NCBI RefSeq assembly: GCF_030164465.1
Contig: NZ_JASNJE010000027.1
Location: forward strand, 1 to 61,067
Length of the DNA: 61,067 nt
DNA from: Sedimentitalea xiamensis
GTDB lineage: Bacteria > Pseudomonadota > Alphaproteobacteria > Rhodobacterales > Rhodobacteraceae
Direction of reading: 5' to 3'
The notes beneath the pieces were generated by a model, which had not been told where the DNA came from, did not search any database, and saw nothing but the letters and a program-made list of their open reading frames with translations. The translations under genes and the position numbers were made by a program. Each line of letters starts with the position of its first letter. Positions within the stretch are counted from its first letter, which is position 1. Positions 26,950-37,057 of the stretch are shown here, piece after piece.

Positions 26950-26999
26950 AATTAGCTAATTTGCGTTTATCTTTTTTGTATGGGTGCATGATTTGCAAA
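26950..26999. promoter_or_regulatory. pccB upstream region with TTTGCAAA box and AT-rich palindrome
   Basis: The gap before pccB is markedly AT-rich. It holds AATTAGCTAATT (26950-26961, perfect 12-base palindrome), whose right end runs into a partial box TTTGCG (26960-26965), and an exact TTTGCAAA at 26992-26999, 73 bases upstream of the pccB start. The exact box is shared with the PccR-like gene's promoter, so control by that regulator is inferred. Confidence 0.55.
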
Positions 27000-27072
27000 T
27001 ATTCGGATTAATGCTTTGGCCCGGCCGCGTTGTTCTGTAGGGTTCGCCAAAATCGAAGTGGGGACCTCTATC

Positions 27073-28605
27073 ATGAAAGACATTCTGTCCGAGTTGACCG
27101 ATCGACGCGAGGCCGCCCGTCTCGGGGGCGGGCAGGCGCGTATCGACGCGCAGCATGCGCGGGGCAAGCTGACGGCGCGCGAGCGGATCGAGCTGCTGCT
27201 GGACGAGGGCAGTTTCGAGGAGTTCGACATGTTCGTCGCACACCGCTGCACCGACTTCGGAATGCAGAAACAACGCCCCTATGGCGACGGGGTCGTGACC
27301 GGGTGGGGCACGATCAACGGCCGCATGGTCTATGTGTTCAGCCAGGACTTCACCGTCTTTGGCGGCTCACTGTCCGAGACCCATGCCCAGAAGATCTGCA
27401 AGATCATGGACATGGCGATGCAGAACGGGGCGCCGGTGATCGGCATCAACGATTCGGGCGGCGCCCGCATCCAGGAAGGCGTGGCGAGCCTTGCCGGCTA
27501 TGCCGAGGTGTTCCAGCGCAACATCATGGCTTCGGGCGTGGTGCCGCAAATCAGCGTGATCATGGGGCCCTGCGCGGGTGGCGCGGTCTACAGTCCGGCG
27601 ATGACGGACTTCATCTTCATGGTCAAGGACACCTCCTACATGTTCGTGACCGGCCCGGACGTGGTCAAGACCGTGACCAATGAAGTCGTCACCGCCGAGG
27701 AACTCGGCGGCGCATCGACCCACACGCGGAAATCCTCGGTGGCGGACGGCGCGTTCGAGAACGACGTCGAGGCCTTGGCGGAGGTGCGCCGTCTGGTCGA
27801 TTTCCTGCCTCTGAACAACCGCGACAAGGCGCCGGTGCGCCCGTTCTTCGACGAACCCGGACGGGTCGAGAATTCGCTGGATACGCTGATCCCGGAAAAC
27901 GCCAATACCCCCTATGACATGAAGGAACTGATCACCAAGGTCGCCGACGAGGGCGATTTCTACGAGATCCAGGAGGATTTCGCCAAGAACATCATCACCG
28001 GGTTCATCCGGCTGGAGGGGCAGACTGTGGGCGTGGTGGCGAACCAGCCGATGGTTCTGGCCGGCTGTCTGGACATCGACAGTTCGCGCAAGGCGGCGCG
28101 CTTCGTGCGGTTCAGCGACGCCTTCGAAATCCCGATCCTGACCTTCGTGGACGTGCCTGGCTTTCTTCCCGGCACCGGCCAGGAATATGGCGGGGTGATC
28201 AAGCATGGCGCCAAGCTGCTCTTCGCCTATGGCGAGGCGACGGTGCCGAAGGTGACGGTGATCACCCGCAAGGCCTATGGCGGGGCCTATGACGTGATGG
28301 CCTCCAAGCACCTGCGCGGCGATTTCAACTATGCCTGGCCGACCGCCGAGATCGCGGTGATGGGGGCGAAAGGCGCGACCGAGATCATCCATCGCGCCGA
28401 CTTGGGCGATGCCGACAAGATCGCGGACCACACCAGGGATTACGAGGACCGGTTCGCCAACCCCTTCGTGGCTGCCGAACGCGGGTTCATCGACGAGGTG
28501 ATCATGCCCCACAGCACCCGGATGCGGGTCAGCCGGGCCTTTGCCAGCCTGCGCAACAAATCCCTGAAGAACCCCTGGAAAAAGCACGACAACATTCCAT
28601 TGTGA
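27073..28605 (+). CDS. pccB: propionyl-CoA carboxylase beta chain
   Basis: A 510-residue carboxyltransferase subunit making methylmalonyl-CoA from propionyl-CoA with the biotin-carrying alpha chain. The N-terminal half has [12 protein letters not shown] (about 32-43) and the acyl-CoA site G-S-L-S-E-T-H. The second half has G-F-L-P-G-T-G-Q-E and [10 protein letters not shown]. Length is standard for PccB. ATG 27073 follows the conserved upstream region with a TTTGCAAA box. pccA follows 2.3 kb downstream after several small ORFs, and methylmalonyl-CoA mutase after that. Confidence 0.95.
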   Translation: MKDILSELTDRREAARLGGGQARIDAQHARGKLTARERIELLLDEGSFEEFDMFVAHRCTDFGMQKQRPYGDGVVTGWGTINGRMVYVFSQDFTVFGGSLSETHAQKICKIMDMAMQNGAPVIGINDSGGARIQEGVASLAGYAEVFQRNIMASGVVPQISVIMGPCAGGAVYSPAMTDFIFMVKDTSYMFVTGPDVVKTVTNEVVTAEELGGASTHTRKSSVADGAFENDVEALAEVRRLVDFLPLNNRDKAPVRPFFDEPGRVENSLDTLIPENANTPYDMKELITKVADEGDFYEIQEDFAKNIITGFIRLEGQTVGVVANQPMVLAGCLDIDSSRKAARFVRFSDAFEIPILTFVDVPGFLPGTGQEYGGVIKHGAKLLFAYGEATVPKVTVITRKAYGGAYDVMASKHLRGDFNYAWPTAEIAVMGAKGATEIIHRADLGDADKIADHTRDYEDRFANPFVAAERGFIDEVIMPHSTRMRVSRAFASLRNKSLKNPWKKHDNIPL

Positions 28606-28691
28606 CGGGCTGCCGGGCTCTTGCGCGGGACATGCTCCCGCCGAAGGCCCCGGCCCGGCATCCTGCGCCCTGACGACAAGGAGATCATCCT

Positions 28692-28937
28692 GTGATCCGC
28701 TTCTGGAAGAACCAGGCTTTCACGATCGCGCATGCCGATGACGGGAAATTCGTCGGGGCGGGGCTGCGCGCGGTCTTCGAATGTAACGGGCAGAGCGGCC
28801 ACATCCTGAGAGAAGACTCTTGCGTGTTCCAGCCGCCGGGCATCCGGCACCGGGACTGCCGCCATTCCGGCGACATCGCGTTGAACGAAGTCATCCCGCT
28901 GGCCGGGTTCGACACGCGGGAGGAACCGGCGCAGTGA
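28692..28937 (+). CDS. short cupin-like protein, probably internally deleted
   Basis: An 81-residue protein from GTG 28692 with a strong AAGGAG ribosome-binding site 8 bases upstream. The centre reads D-S-C-V-F-Q-P-P-G-I-R-H-R, the second conserved cupin motif. The N-terminal part (K-F-V-G-A-G-L-R-A-V-F-E) resembles the entry strand of small cupins. The stretch that should carry the first metal motif (H-x-H...E...G) is missing between them. It may be a decayed cupin or a tiny metal-free one. Its stop overlaps the next start (GTGA), so it is translated as part of the pccB-side operon. Confidence 0.55.
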   Translation: MIRFWKNQAFTIAHADDGKFVGAGLRAVFECNGQSGHILREDSCVFQPPGIRHRDCRHSGDIALNEVIPLAGFDTREEPAQ

Positions 28938-29383
28938 CTCAATTCGCGCCCCATGGGCAGATCGGTGTTGCAAGACGGATCCGGACGGTCTGCCGTCTCT
29001 GTCTGGCGGCTGTGCCGGGCTTGGCCGCCCTGCCGTCGGCGGCCCAGCAGGAGGTCGCCGTCCCGTCGGGGCAGCCCGTCGTTCTGAGCGAGGTTCTGGT
29101 GGATGACTCTCCGGGAGAGACCTGGGTCCGCTTCCGGTTCCTCGCGCCCCGGATCGCGCGCGACGGCGGCGACGTGGATTACGATGTGGCGACACAGGAC
29201 ATGGAGCATATCTGCGGGTCCCTGGTGCTGCCTTATCTCAAGACCTATGACCTTTCGCCGGCCCGCGTGGTGATTTCCCTCTCCGACAGGGATGTGCCTT
29301 TCGGATCGTCCGACCCGCAGGCAACGCAGTTCTTCGAAGCCTACCGGCCCGAAAACGCCAACTGCATATGGGAGGAATTCTGA
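28934..29383 (+). CDS. DUF6497-like periplasmic hypothetical protein
   Basis: A 149-residue protein. A basic N-terminal region and a hydrophobic stretch (C-L-A-A-V-P-G-L-A-A-L-P-S-A-A) predict a signal peptide ending near residue 38. The mature part begins V-P-S-G-Q-P-V and ends C-I-W-E-E-F, with a central I-S-L-S-D-R-D-V-P-F-G segment. I associate this pattern with DUF6497, often found near propionyl-CoA carboxylase genes in Rhodobacteraceae. The GTG start overlaps the upstream stop and has a GGGAGGAA site. Function unknown. Confidence 0.65.
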   Translation: MTQFAPHGQIGVARRIRTVCRLCLAAVPGLAALPSAAQQEVAVPSGQPVVLSEVLVDDSPGETWVRFRFLAPRIARDGGDVDYDVATQDMEHICGSLVLPYLKTYDLSPARVVISLSDRDVPFGSSDPQATQFFEAYRPENANCIWEEF

Positions 29384-29511
29384 TGATTCCACGATATCTT
29401 GCGTCTGCCTCCCGCGGCCCTGTCGCAGGTGAGGCGCAGATGCCACAGCTTGCCCGGCCAATCGGGTTCCTGTTTTTTTCGGGCGCGACTCGCACTATCC
29501 TGAACGCAGAT

Positions 29512-29523
29512 TGCATGAATGCA
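29512..29523. promoter_or_regulatory. TGCAT-GA-ATGCA dyad upstream of a small lipoprotein gene
   Basis: Perfect 5-base arms with a 2-base spacer, enclosed by TTGC (29511-29514) and GCAA (29524-29527). It lies about 75 bases upstream of the lipoprotein start in an otherwise gene-free 214-base gap. A run of seven T at 29472-29478 follows a weak CCCG/CGGG hairpin, which could end the pccB transcript. Neither role is certain. Confidence 0.3.
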
Positions 29524-29597
29524 GCAAGGGTTCCCAACGCGGGGCCGGCCGGGCCGGAAAATCCGGTTCGTCTATCGAGAGCAGTCAGGAGAAGCAG

Positions 29598-29738
29598 ATG
29601 TTCGCACGCATCAGGTCTTTGGCAGCGGTTGGATTGGTCTTCGCCGTTGCTGCATGTGAAATGGCGCCGCAGGAAGAATTCGTGGTTGCCGAACCGGAAC
29701 CCATCTCGGTATCCAGGGGCTTCAGCGGCAGATTCTGA
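29598..29738 (+). CDS. small lipoprotein (46 aa)
   Basis: Starts at ATG 29598 behind an AGGAGA ribosome-binding site. A short signal sequence with lipobox V-A-A-C gives a lipidated cysteine near residue 20, followed by an acidic stretch (P-Q-E-E-F-V-V-A-E-P-E-P). The protein ends after S-R-G-F-S-G-R-F at TGA 29736-29738. The same frame stays open after the stop for another 138 codons of coding-like sequence, so the lipoprotein may be either naturally short or truncated. Membrane-anchored; function unknown. Confidence 0.6.
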   Translation: MFARIRSLAAVGLVFAVAACEMAPQEEFVVAEPEPISVSRGFSGRF

Positions 29739-29789
29739 CGCAGGATCGGCAAGTTCGTCCAGAACGTCGCTTGCGCGGCCCGGAAACGG

Positions 29790-30155
29790 GTGGCGGACAT
29801 GCTGAAACACCGAGGCTTTCCTGGCCGATTGCCCGGCACGGACTTTCAGTTCACCATCCGCCGCGCCAACCCGAAGGGCGTCACCCCTCTGACGCGCCGG
29901 GAACGCTTCTCCGATCGCAAGCCGGCGGACCGGCGCGCTGATTCGGCCTTTCTTCTGGCGCTGCTGGAGCATTTCTGGGATCAGCCCTTTGAGCGGGGGA
30001 ATCTGGACGCCGGACGCCTGAGCTGGCTGTTCGGGCGTGAGGTGATCGCGGCGGAAGACCCTTTCGACCCGGCCAGCTACGATGCGTTGCTGAGGATCGA
30101 CCTCGATATGGCTCGATCCAGTTTTCCCGATGTTTTCAAAGGGATGTCGGCATGA
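29790..30155 (+). CDS. hypothetical protein, possibly cut off from the upstream lipoprotein frame
   Basis: 121 residues from GTG 29790 (ATG 29799 is an alternative), with no convincing ribosome-binding site. The sequence looks like a real soluble protein: R-A-D-S-A-F-L-L-A-L-L-E-H-F-W-D, then N-L-D-A-G-R-L-S-W-L-F-G and D-P-F-D-P-A-S-Y-D-A-L-L. The same frame runs without interruption back to the TGA that ends the lipoprotein, and the 17 codons before the GTG also look coding. I do not recognise a family. It could be a pseudogene fragment or a separate gene. Confidence 0.4.
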   Translation: MADMLKHRGFPGRLPGTDFQFTIRRANPKGVTPLTRRERFSDRKPADRRADSAFLLALLEHFWDQPFERGNLDAGRLSWLFGREVIAAEDPFDPASYDALLRIDLDMARSSFPDVFKGMSA

Positions 30156-30158
30156 TTG

Positions 30159-30495
30159 CGCGCGCATCCGGATACAATCGGCAAAAAATGGCTCAAAAGT
30201 TGCCGTTACGTAAATTGTGCTTGGATTCGATGTTCGAATGCGCCACCGTAGAAGTTGTAGGCGGCGTTCTTATTCCCGCGTCGCTTGCGGACTACCTATT
30301 CCGTACCCCTTCCCTGAACGGGCGGGCTTTCGTTTCAAACGATAGCCCGTCCGTTTCTTTGCGGTCAAAGCGCTGTGCCGGTTTTCGGCGTGCTTCTGCC
30401 CACCGCCGCCGGCCCACCGCTTTCCTGTTGCGGTCCGCCGGATTTCGGGATCATTGTCCTGCCCAAGCCACCAGACCACAAGAAGGAGGGGCGTT
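30159..30495. other. 337-base gap with a strong terminator and a relatively AT-rich stretch
   Basis: No convincing coding frame. The first 150 bases are less GC-rich than the surroundings and include the dyad ATTCGA-TGT-TCGAAT (30225-30239). A strong hairpin with a U-rich tail follows (30317-30360). The stretch could encode a small RNA ending at that hairpin, but I cannot assign a promoter. The last 135 bases carry the AAGGAGG site of the next lipoprotein gene. Confidence 0.35.
30317..30360 (+). terminator. strong intrinsic terminator-like hairpin
   Basis: Arms 30317-30335 and 30337-30355 match at 17 of 19 positions. Allowing for a realistic loop, this gives a stem of about 15 bp, followed directly by TCTTT. 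It is the best intrinsic-terminator candidate in the window and would end transcripts from the pccB side or from a small RNA upstream. Confidence 0.65.
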
Positions 30496-30702
30496 ATGCG
30501 AGCAACATCCATTTGGACGGCATTGGCCATATGCGCAGGGCTTTCCGCCTGCGGTGATTCAACCGGCGAACAGGCCCTTTATGGCGCGGGTGCGGGGTTC
30601 CTTGGCGCGGCGGTGCTCGACACCAACGTTTACGCCGGTGCGGCCGCGGGCGCAGCGGCGAACATGCTGTATTGCGACCAGAATCCGGGCAAGTGCAACT
30701 GA
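30496..30702 (+). CDS. small glycine/alanine-rich lipoprotein (68 aa)
   Basis: ATG 30496 follows a near-ideal AAGGAGG ribosome-binding site. The signal sequence ends in lipobox L-S-A-C, with the lipidated Cys near residue 19. The mature part is a Gly/Ala-rich helix (A-L-Y-G-A-G-A-G-F-L-G-A-A, then Y-A-G-A-A-A-G-A-A-A-N) and ends with two cysteines (Y-C-D-Q-N-P-G-K-C-N). It resembles small glycine-zipper envelope lipoproteins. It lies 162 bases before pccA. No functional link to propionate metabolism is evident. Confidence 0.7.
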   Translation: MRATSIWTALAICAGLSACGDSTGEQALYGAGAGFLGAAVLDTNVYAGAAAGAAANMLYCDQNPGKCN

Positions 30703-30864
30703 CCTGACCGGAGCCTGTCCGCGGGCGCACCAGACCCGATTGCCGGCGGCGGGTGCCGTTGCCGGACCCATTTCGCGTATCCAGATTTCGCGACACGCCG
30801 CATCTTGGCCACGGGCCTCGGGCGGCGTTTTGCGTTCGACATCAACCCAGACGAAGGACATCCC

Positions 30865-32910
<2,046 letters not shown>

Positions 32911-32980
32911 ACCGATGCGCCTGATCCGGTCCAGCCGCCAAAGGCAAGGCCGCCGTGTCGGGCGCGGCCCGGATCGTCTG

Positions 32981-33007
32981 TCCGGCCGTGCCGGCACGGT
33001 GGCCGGA
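32981..33007. terminator. hairpin between converging pccA and DUF4174 genes
   Basis: Outer arms TCCGGCC (32981-32987) and GGCCGGA (33001-33007) enclose a second dyad GTGCC/GGCAC with a 3-base bulge. It lies 71 bases after the pccA stop and 8 bases before the stop of the opposing gene. There is no U-tract; a bidirectional role is inferred from position. Confidence 0.45.
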
Positions 33008-33015
33008 GCGGCGCG

Positions 33016-33459
33016 TCAGAACCCGCGCCGCCGGTTGATTTCCCGTTCCCGTTCCGGCGTCTTGTCGATGGAACGGGTAATCTCACGGACCGTCCAGGGC
33101 AGCGGTTTGCGCAGCTTGACTTCGCCGTCCTTGCCGATCAGCACGAGCATGAAGCCGCGCGGGCGCAGTTTCTGGCGCAGGGGGGATTTCGCGGCCGGGT
33201 CGGTATCCGTCAGAACCACCACGTCGCGCTCCATCAGCATGTCCACACCCTTTTCGAGATATTCCATCTGTTCGGAAAATCTCGGGTCTGCCGGGGAATC
33301 CGAAAACACGACCACCGGCCGGTTGATCCAGAGAAATTGCCCGAGGTCGTTTTCGTCCGCCGGTCGGAAGACCTGTGACGTGCCTTGGTCCATCGTGGCT
33401 TGCGCATGGGCCGCACCCATCGTTGTCGCAACGAAAACAAAGGCTAGTATGCGTATCAT
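33016..33459 (-). CDS. secreted DUF4174 domain protein
   Basis: A 147-residue protein with a clear signal peptide (I-R-I-L-A-F-V-F-V-A, cleavage after A-H-A-Q-A). The mature part has thioredoxin-like alternation: P-V-V-V-F-S-D-S near 50, then R-D-V-V-V-L-T-D-T-D and G-F-M-L-V-L-I-G-K-D-G-E-V-K-L-R-K, ending W-T-V-R-E-I-T-R-S-I-D-x-x-P-x-R-x-x-E. That pattern matches DUF4174. No redox cysteine pair is present. ATG 33459 has a GGGAGA site. It sits on the opposite strand between pccA and mcm. Confidence 0.75.
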   Translation of the reverse strand: MIRILAFVFVATTMGAAHAQATMDQGTSQVFRPADENDLGQFLWINRPVVVFSDSPADPRFSEQMEYLEKGVDMLMERDVVVLTDTDPAAKSPLRQKLRPRGFMLVLIGKDGEVKLRKPLPWTVREITRSIDKTPEREREINRRRGF

Positions 33460-33994
33460 GGTGTCTCCCGCTGGTTCGAATATAAGCGCGGACGCCACGA
33501 ATGCGACTGCTGATTGCTCCTTCCGGGGCAAAAACTGCGGCGTCGATCGCGTGGCGAGAGGTTGCGGGGGATGATTGTGCGCTTCTCTCCACTGCGACCG
33601 TGCGGGACCGCCTTGTCCCGAAGGATCGGCGCGCATCGGTGCGCCACAACGAGCTTTCAGGCCCATATGCGGCACAACGCGGCAGAACCGGAACAGGACG
33701 GTATCGGGTTCCGGGGGCCGCGCCGGACGCGGGGCGGATTGTTCAGCGGATTGCCGACCCATGAGATCTTCGCCGGTCGCCCGGAAACGCAGCGGGCGGC
33801 GCAACTGCCGGAAGGCGATGGCAGGCGGCAGCCGTTTCCGGCGGAACAGATCGCCGTTTTCCGCGGATCCTATGCGGATGACCTGATGTGGATGAGTGCC
33901 GGAGCCGATGGGCTGGCCCGGCCGATGGATGATCCGGACAAGACGGGGGCAGGCCCGAACCTGCCCAGCACTGACACGACGAGAGGAAGACCAA
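33460..33994. other. 535-base gap between DUF4174 gene and mcm
   Basis: I see no gene I can support. A plus-strand open frame (from about 33571, or ATG 33667, to 34032) has fairly high GC at third positions in its second half. However, it is rich in R/G/P, has no ribosome-binding site and overlaps mcm by 38 bases; I leave it unannotated. The final bases carry GAGGAAG, the mcm ribosome-binding site (33982-33988). No cobalamin-riboswitch core was found. Confidence 0.4.
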
Positions 33995-36124
33995 ATGACA
34001 ACCAAGAAAGACGAATGGAAGGCGCTGGCTGAAGCCGAACTGCGCGGCCGCCCGCTGGACGATCTGACCTGGACCACGCTCGAAGGCATCGAGGTTCAAC
34101 CGCTATACACGGAAGATGACCTGAAGGGAGTCGATCACCTGGGCTCCATCCCCGGCGCGGCGCCGTTCACGCGTGGCGTCAAGGCAACCATGTATGCGGG
34201 CCGTCCCTGGACGATCCGGCAATATGCCGGGTTCTCGACGGCGGAGGAGTCCAACGCCTTCTACCGCCGCGGCCTGGCAGCAGGGCAGCAGGGCGTCAGC
34301 GTCGCCTTCGACCTGGCCACCCACCGCGGCTATGACAGCGATCATCCGCGCGTCGTCGGGGATGTCGGCAAGGCCGGGGTCGCGATCGATTCCGTCGAGG
34401 ACATGAAGATCCTGTTCGACGGCATTCCGCTGGACAAGGTCAGCGTCAGCATGACGATGAACGGCGCCGTCATCCCGATCCTGGCGAATTTCATCGTCAC
34501 CGGTGAAGAGCAGGGCCATGACAAGTCGGTTCTGGCGGGCACCATTCAGAATGACATCCTGAAGGAGTTCATGGTCCGCAACACCTATATCTATCCGCCC
34601 GAACCCAGCATGCGGATCATCGCGGACATCATCGAATACACCAGCAACAAGATGCCCAGGTTCAACAGTATTTCGATCAGCGGCTACCACATGCAGGAAG
34701 CCGGGGCCAATCTGGTACAGGAACTGGCCTACACGCTGGCGGACGGGCGCGAATACGTCCGCGCCGCCATCGAACGCGGCATGGACGTGGACAGGTTCGC
34801 CGGGCGGCTGTCGTTCTTTTTCGCCATCGGGATGAATTTCTTCATGGAAGCGGCCAAGCTGCGCGCCGCCCGGTTGCTCTGGCACCGGATCATGACGGAA
34901 TTCGGGGCGAAGAATGAAAAATCCCTGATGCTGCGCACCCATTGCCAGACCTCCGGCGTGTCGTTGCAGGAACAGGATCCCTACAACAACGTGGTGCGCA
35001 CCGCCTACGAGGCGATGAGCGCGGTCCTGGGCGGCACCCAGTCGCTGCACACCAATGCGCTGGACGAGGCCATTGCGCTGCCCACCGATTTCAGCGCCCG
35101 CATCGCGCGGAACACCCAGCTGATCCTTCAGCAAGAAACCGGCGTGACCAATGTGGTCGACCCACTGGCCGGGTCCTATTATGTCGAGAAGCTGACCCAT
35201 GACCTTGCGACCGAAGCCTGGAAGCTGATCGAGGAGGTCGAGCAGATGGGCGGCATGACCAAGGCGGTGGCGTCCGGCCTGCCCAAGCTGCGCATCGAGG
35301 AAAGCGCCGCCACGCGGCAGGCGATGATCGACCGGGGCGACGAGGTGATCGTCGGGGTCAACAAGTATCGTCTGGAAAAGGAAGACCACCTGGACATCCT
35401 GGATATCGACAATGCGGCCGTCCGCGTTTCCCAGGTGGCTCGCCTTGAAAAAATCAGGGCGTCCCGCGATCCGGCCGCGTGCGCGGCTGCCCTGGAAGAA
35501 CTCACCCGTCGCGCGCGCGAAGGCGGCAACCTGCTGGAAGCCGCCGTCGAAGCCGCGCGCGCCCGCGCCTCAGTCGGAGAAATCAGCATGGCAATGGAAA
35601 AGGAATTCGGCCGGCACCGCGCCGAGGTCAAGACATTGGCGGGGGTCTACGGCGCCGCCTATGAAGGCGACGAAGGCTTTGCGGCGATCCAGAAATCCGT
35701 GGAGGAATTCGCCGAGGCCGAAGGCCGCCGCCCGCGCATGCTGGTGGTGAAGATGGGGCAGGACGGGCACGACCGGGGGGCCAAGGTCATCGCGACGGCC
35801 TTTGCCGATATCGGATTCGATGTCGATGTCGGACCGCTGTTCCAGACGCCCGAGGAAGCCGCGCAGGATGCGGTGGACAACGATGTGCACGTGATTGGCA
35901 TCTCGTCGCAGGCGGCGGGCCACAAGACCCTTGCGCCGCAGCTCGTGCAGGCGCTGAAGGACGCCGGGGCCGAAGACATCCTGGTGATCTGCGGCGGAGT
36001 CATCCCGCAGCAGGACTACCAGTTCCTTTACGACAAGGGGGTCAAGGCGATCTTCGGTCCGGGAACCAACATTCCTGAAGCGGCGCAGGACATCCTGCGC
36101 CTGATCCGGAGCGCAAGGTCCTGA
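33995..36124 (+). CDS. mcm: methylmalonyl-CoA mutase (single large subunit)
   Basis: A 709-residue B12-dependent isomerase converting methylmalonyl-CoA to succinyl-CoA. The barrel domain has [21 protein letters not shown] and S-V-S-M-T-M-N-G-A. The C-terminal cobalamin domain has D-G-H-D-R-G with His592 as the cobalt ligand and the later G-G-V-I-P. Length is that of the homodimeric form, so no small subunit is needed. It completes the PccA/PccB route from propionyl-CoA to the TCA cycle. Epimerase and MeaB-type chaperone genes are not adjacent. Confidence 0.95.
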   Translation: MTTKKDEWKALAEAELRGRPLDDLTWTTLEGIEVQPLYTEDDLKGVDHLGSIPGAAPFTRGVKATMYAGRPWTIRQYAGFSTAEESNAFYRRGLAAGQQGVSVAFDLATHRGYDSDHPRVVGDVGKAGVAIDSVEDMKILFDGIPLDKVSVSMTMNGAVIPILANFIVTGEEQGHDKSVLAGTIQNDILKEFMVRNTYIYPPEPSMRIIADIIEYTSNKMPRFNSISISGYHMQEAGANLVQELAYTLADGREYVRAAIERGMDVDRFAGRLSFFFAIGMNFFMEAAKLRAARLLWHRIMTEFGAKNEKSLMLRTHCQTSGVSLQEQDPYNNVVRTAYEAMSAVLGGTQSLHTNALDEAIALPTDFSARIARNTQLILQQETGVTNVVDPLAGSYYVEKLTHDLATEAWKLIEEVEQMGGMTKAVASGLPKLRIEESAATRQAMIDRGDEVIVGVNKYRLEKEDHLDILDIDNAAVRVSQVARLEKIRASRDPAACAAALEELTRRAREGGNLLEAAVEAARARASVGEISMAMEKEFGRHRAEVKTLAGVYGAAYEGDEGFAAIQKSVEEFAEAEGRRPRMLVVKMGQDGHDRGAKVIATAFADIGFDVDVGPLFQTPEEAAQDAVDNDVHVIGISSQAAGHKTLAPQLVQALKDAGAEDILVICGGVIPQQDYQFLYDKGVKAIFGPGTNIPEAAQDILRLIRSARS

Positions 36125-36157
36125 TCGGCCCGGCGGGCGTCGATCGCGCAGCCAGTC

Positions 36158-36185
36158 GCGGCGGTTTCCCCCAAAGGGCCGCCGC
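36158..36185 (+). terminator. possible mcm terminator hairpin
   Basis: A 7-bp GC stem, GCGGCGG (36158-36164) / CCGCCGC (36179-36185), with a 14-base loop, 33 bases after the mcm stop. It lacks a U-tract. Confidence 0.35.
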
Positions 36186-36240
36186 CATGTCAGCACTGCC
36201 GGCTTTGTGCCGCGAGGAGATCATCGGGGCGGTTTGACCG

Positions 36241-36275
36241 GCCAGGTCCGGCAGAATCACGCCGCCGGACCTGGC
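36241..36275. terminator. long perfect hairpin downstream of mcm
   Basis: A perfect 12-bp stem (36241-36252 with 36264-36275) and an 11-base loop. It is too regular to be chance-level in a gap of this size. No U-run follows, so it could be a processing or pausing structure as well as a terminator. Confidence 0.5.
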
Positions 36276-36445
36276 AACACCGGGAGACGCCGCGTCGTAA
36301 CGAGAAGCCTTCCCCCGGATATTGTTGTGCATTTGCCGGCAATCGGGGCGGGGCGGATCGAATGCAGTCCTGCGGTGACGGTCCCTGTCGGGTCTTTTCC
36401 GACTTTTCGCTTTCGCGGAGTCCGCGTCCAAGGCAAGGTCGTCTG

Positions 36446-37057
36446 ATGATACGTCTGGATCACATTGCCGTTGCCGGGGCGACCCTTGCCGAAGCGGTCG
36501 ACTGGGTCGAATGCGCGCTCGGCGTGCCGCTTCAGCCGGGCGGCAAGCACGGCCTGTTCGGGACCCATAACCGTCTGTTGGGACTGTCCGACGCGCTATA
36601 CCTGGAAGCGATCGCGGTCGATCCCGCCGCGCCGCCGCCGGGGCGCGCCCGATGGTTCGGGCTGGACCGGTTTTCGGGGCCGGCGCGATTGACCAACTGG
36701 ATCTGCGCGACGGATGACATGGACGCGGTGCTGGCGCGGCTTCCCGGCGCCGGCCGTCCGGTGCCGCTGGCGCGCGGCGACCTGCGCTGGACGATGGCGG
36801 TTCCCGATGACGGGATGTTGCCCTTTGACAACCTGCACCCGGCGCTGATCTGCTGGAGCACCCCGACGCATCCTTCTGCAACCCTGGCACGGTCCGGGTG
36901 CCGCTTGCGGCGTTTGCTGGTGTCGCATCCGCAGGCCGATGCGCTGGCCGATATTTTGCAGCCGGTCCTTGCCGATACCCGCGTGGTCCTTGAGCCGGGC
37001 GCGCCCGGTCTGCTGGCGGAAATGGAAACCCCGCACGGAATCAAGGTCCTGCGATGA
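36446..37057 (+). CDS. VOC (glyoxalase-like) family protein
   Basis: A 203-residue protein beginning I-R-L-D-H-I-A-V, the first beta-strand of vicinal-oxygen-chelate folds. It continues with G-K-H-G-L-F-G-T-H-N-R-L-L-G-L and Y-L-E-A-I-A-V-D-P. This matches the Glyoxalase-like (Glyoxalase_3) subfamily. It is longer than methylmalonyl-CoA epimerase (about 135 residues) and lacks its expected pattern, so proximity to mcm should not be over-read. Its stop overlaps the next gene (ATGA). Function unknown. Confidence 0.75.
   Translation: MIRLDHIAVAGATLAEAVDWVECALGVPLQPGGKHGLFGTHNRLLGLSDALYLEAIAVDPAAPPPGRARWFGLDRFSGPARLTNWICATDDMDAVLARLPGAGRPVPLARGDLRWTMAVPDDGMLPFDNLHPALICWSTPTHPSATLARSGCRLRRLLVSHPQADALADILQPVLADTRVVLEPGAPGLLAEMETPHGIKVLR

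Larger units (their letters stand above)
36125..36445. other. 321-base gap downstream of mcm
   Basis: No coding frame that I trust. It holds two GC-rich hairpins (36158-36185 and 36241-36275) and then a moderately GC-rich leader for the next gene, which has an AAGG stretch shortly upstream of ATG 36446. Confidence 0.4.

Noticed and set aside
33470-33490. GGTTCGAAT resembling a tRNA T-loop
   Set aside because: No matching acceptor, D or anticodon arms around it; it lies just upstream of the DUF4174 start.
33460-33994. Cobalamin riboswitch upstream of mcm
   Set aside because: No B12-box-like core or matching helices could be found in the gap.
33571-34032. Plus-strand open frame upstream of mcm
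   Set aside because: No ribosome-binding site, R/G/P-rich, overlaps the mcm start by 38 bases; third-position GC alone is not enough.
36446-37057. VOC protein as methylmalonyl-CoA epimerase
   Set aside because: At 203 residues it is too long and follows the Glyoxalase-like pattern rather than the epimerase one; proximity to mcm is the only argument.
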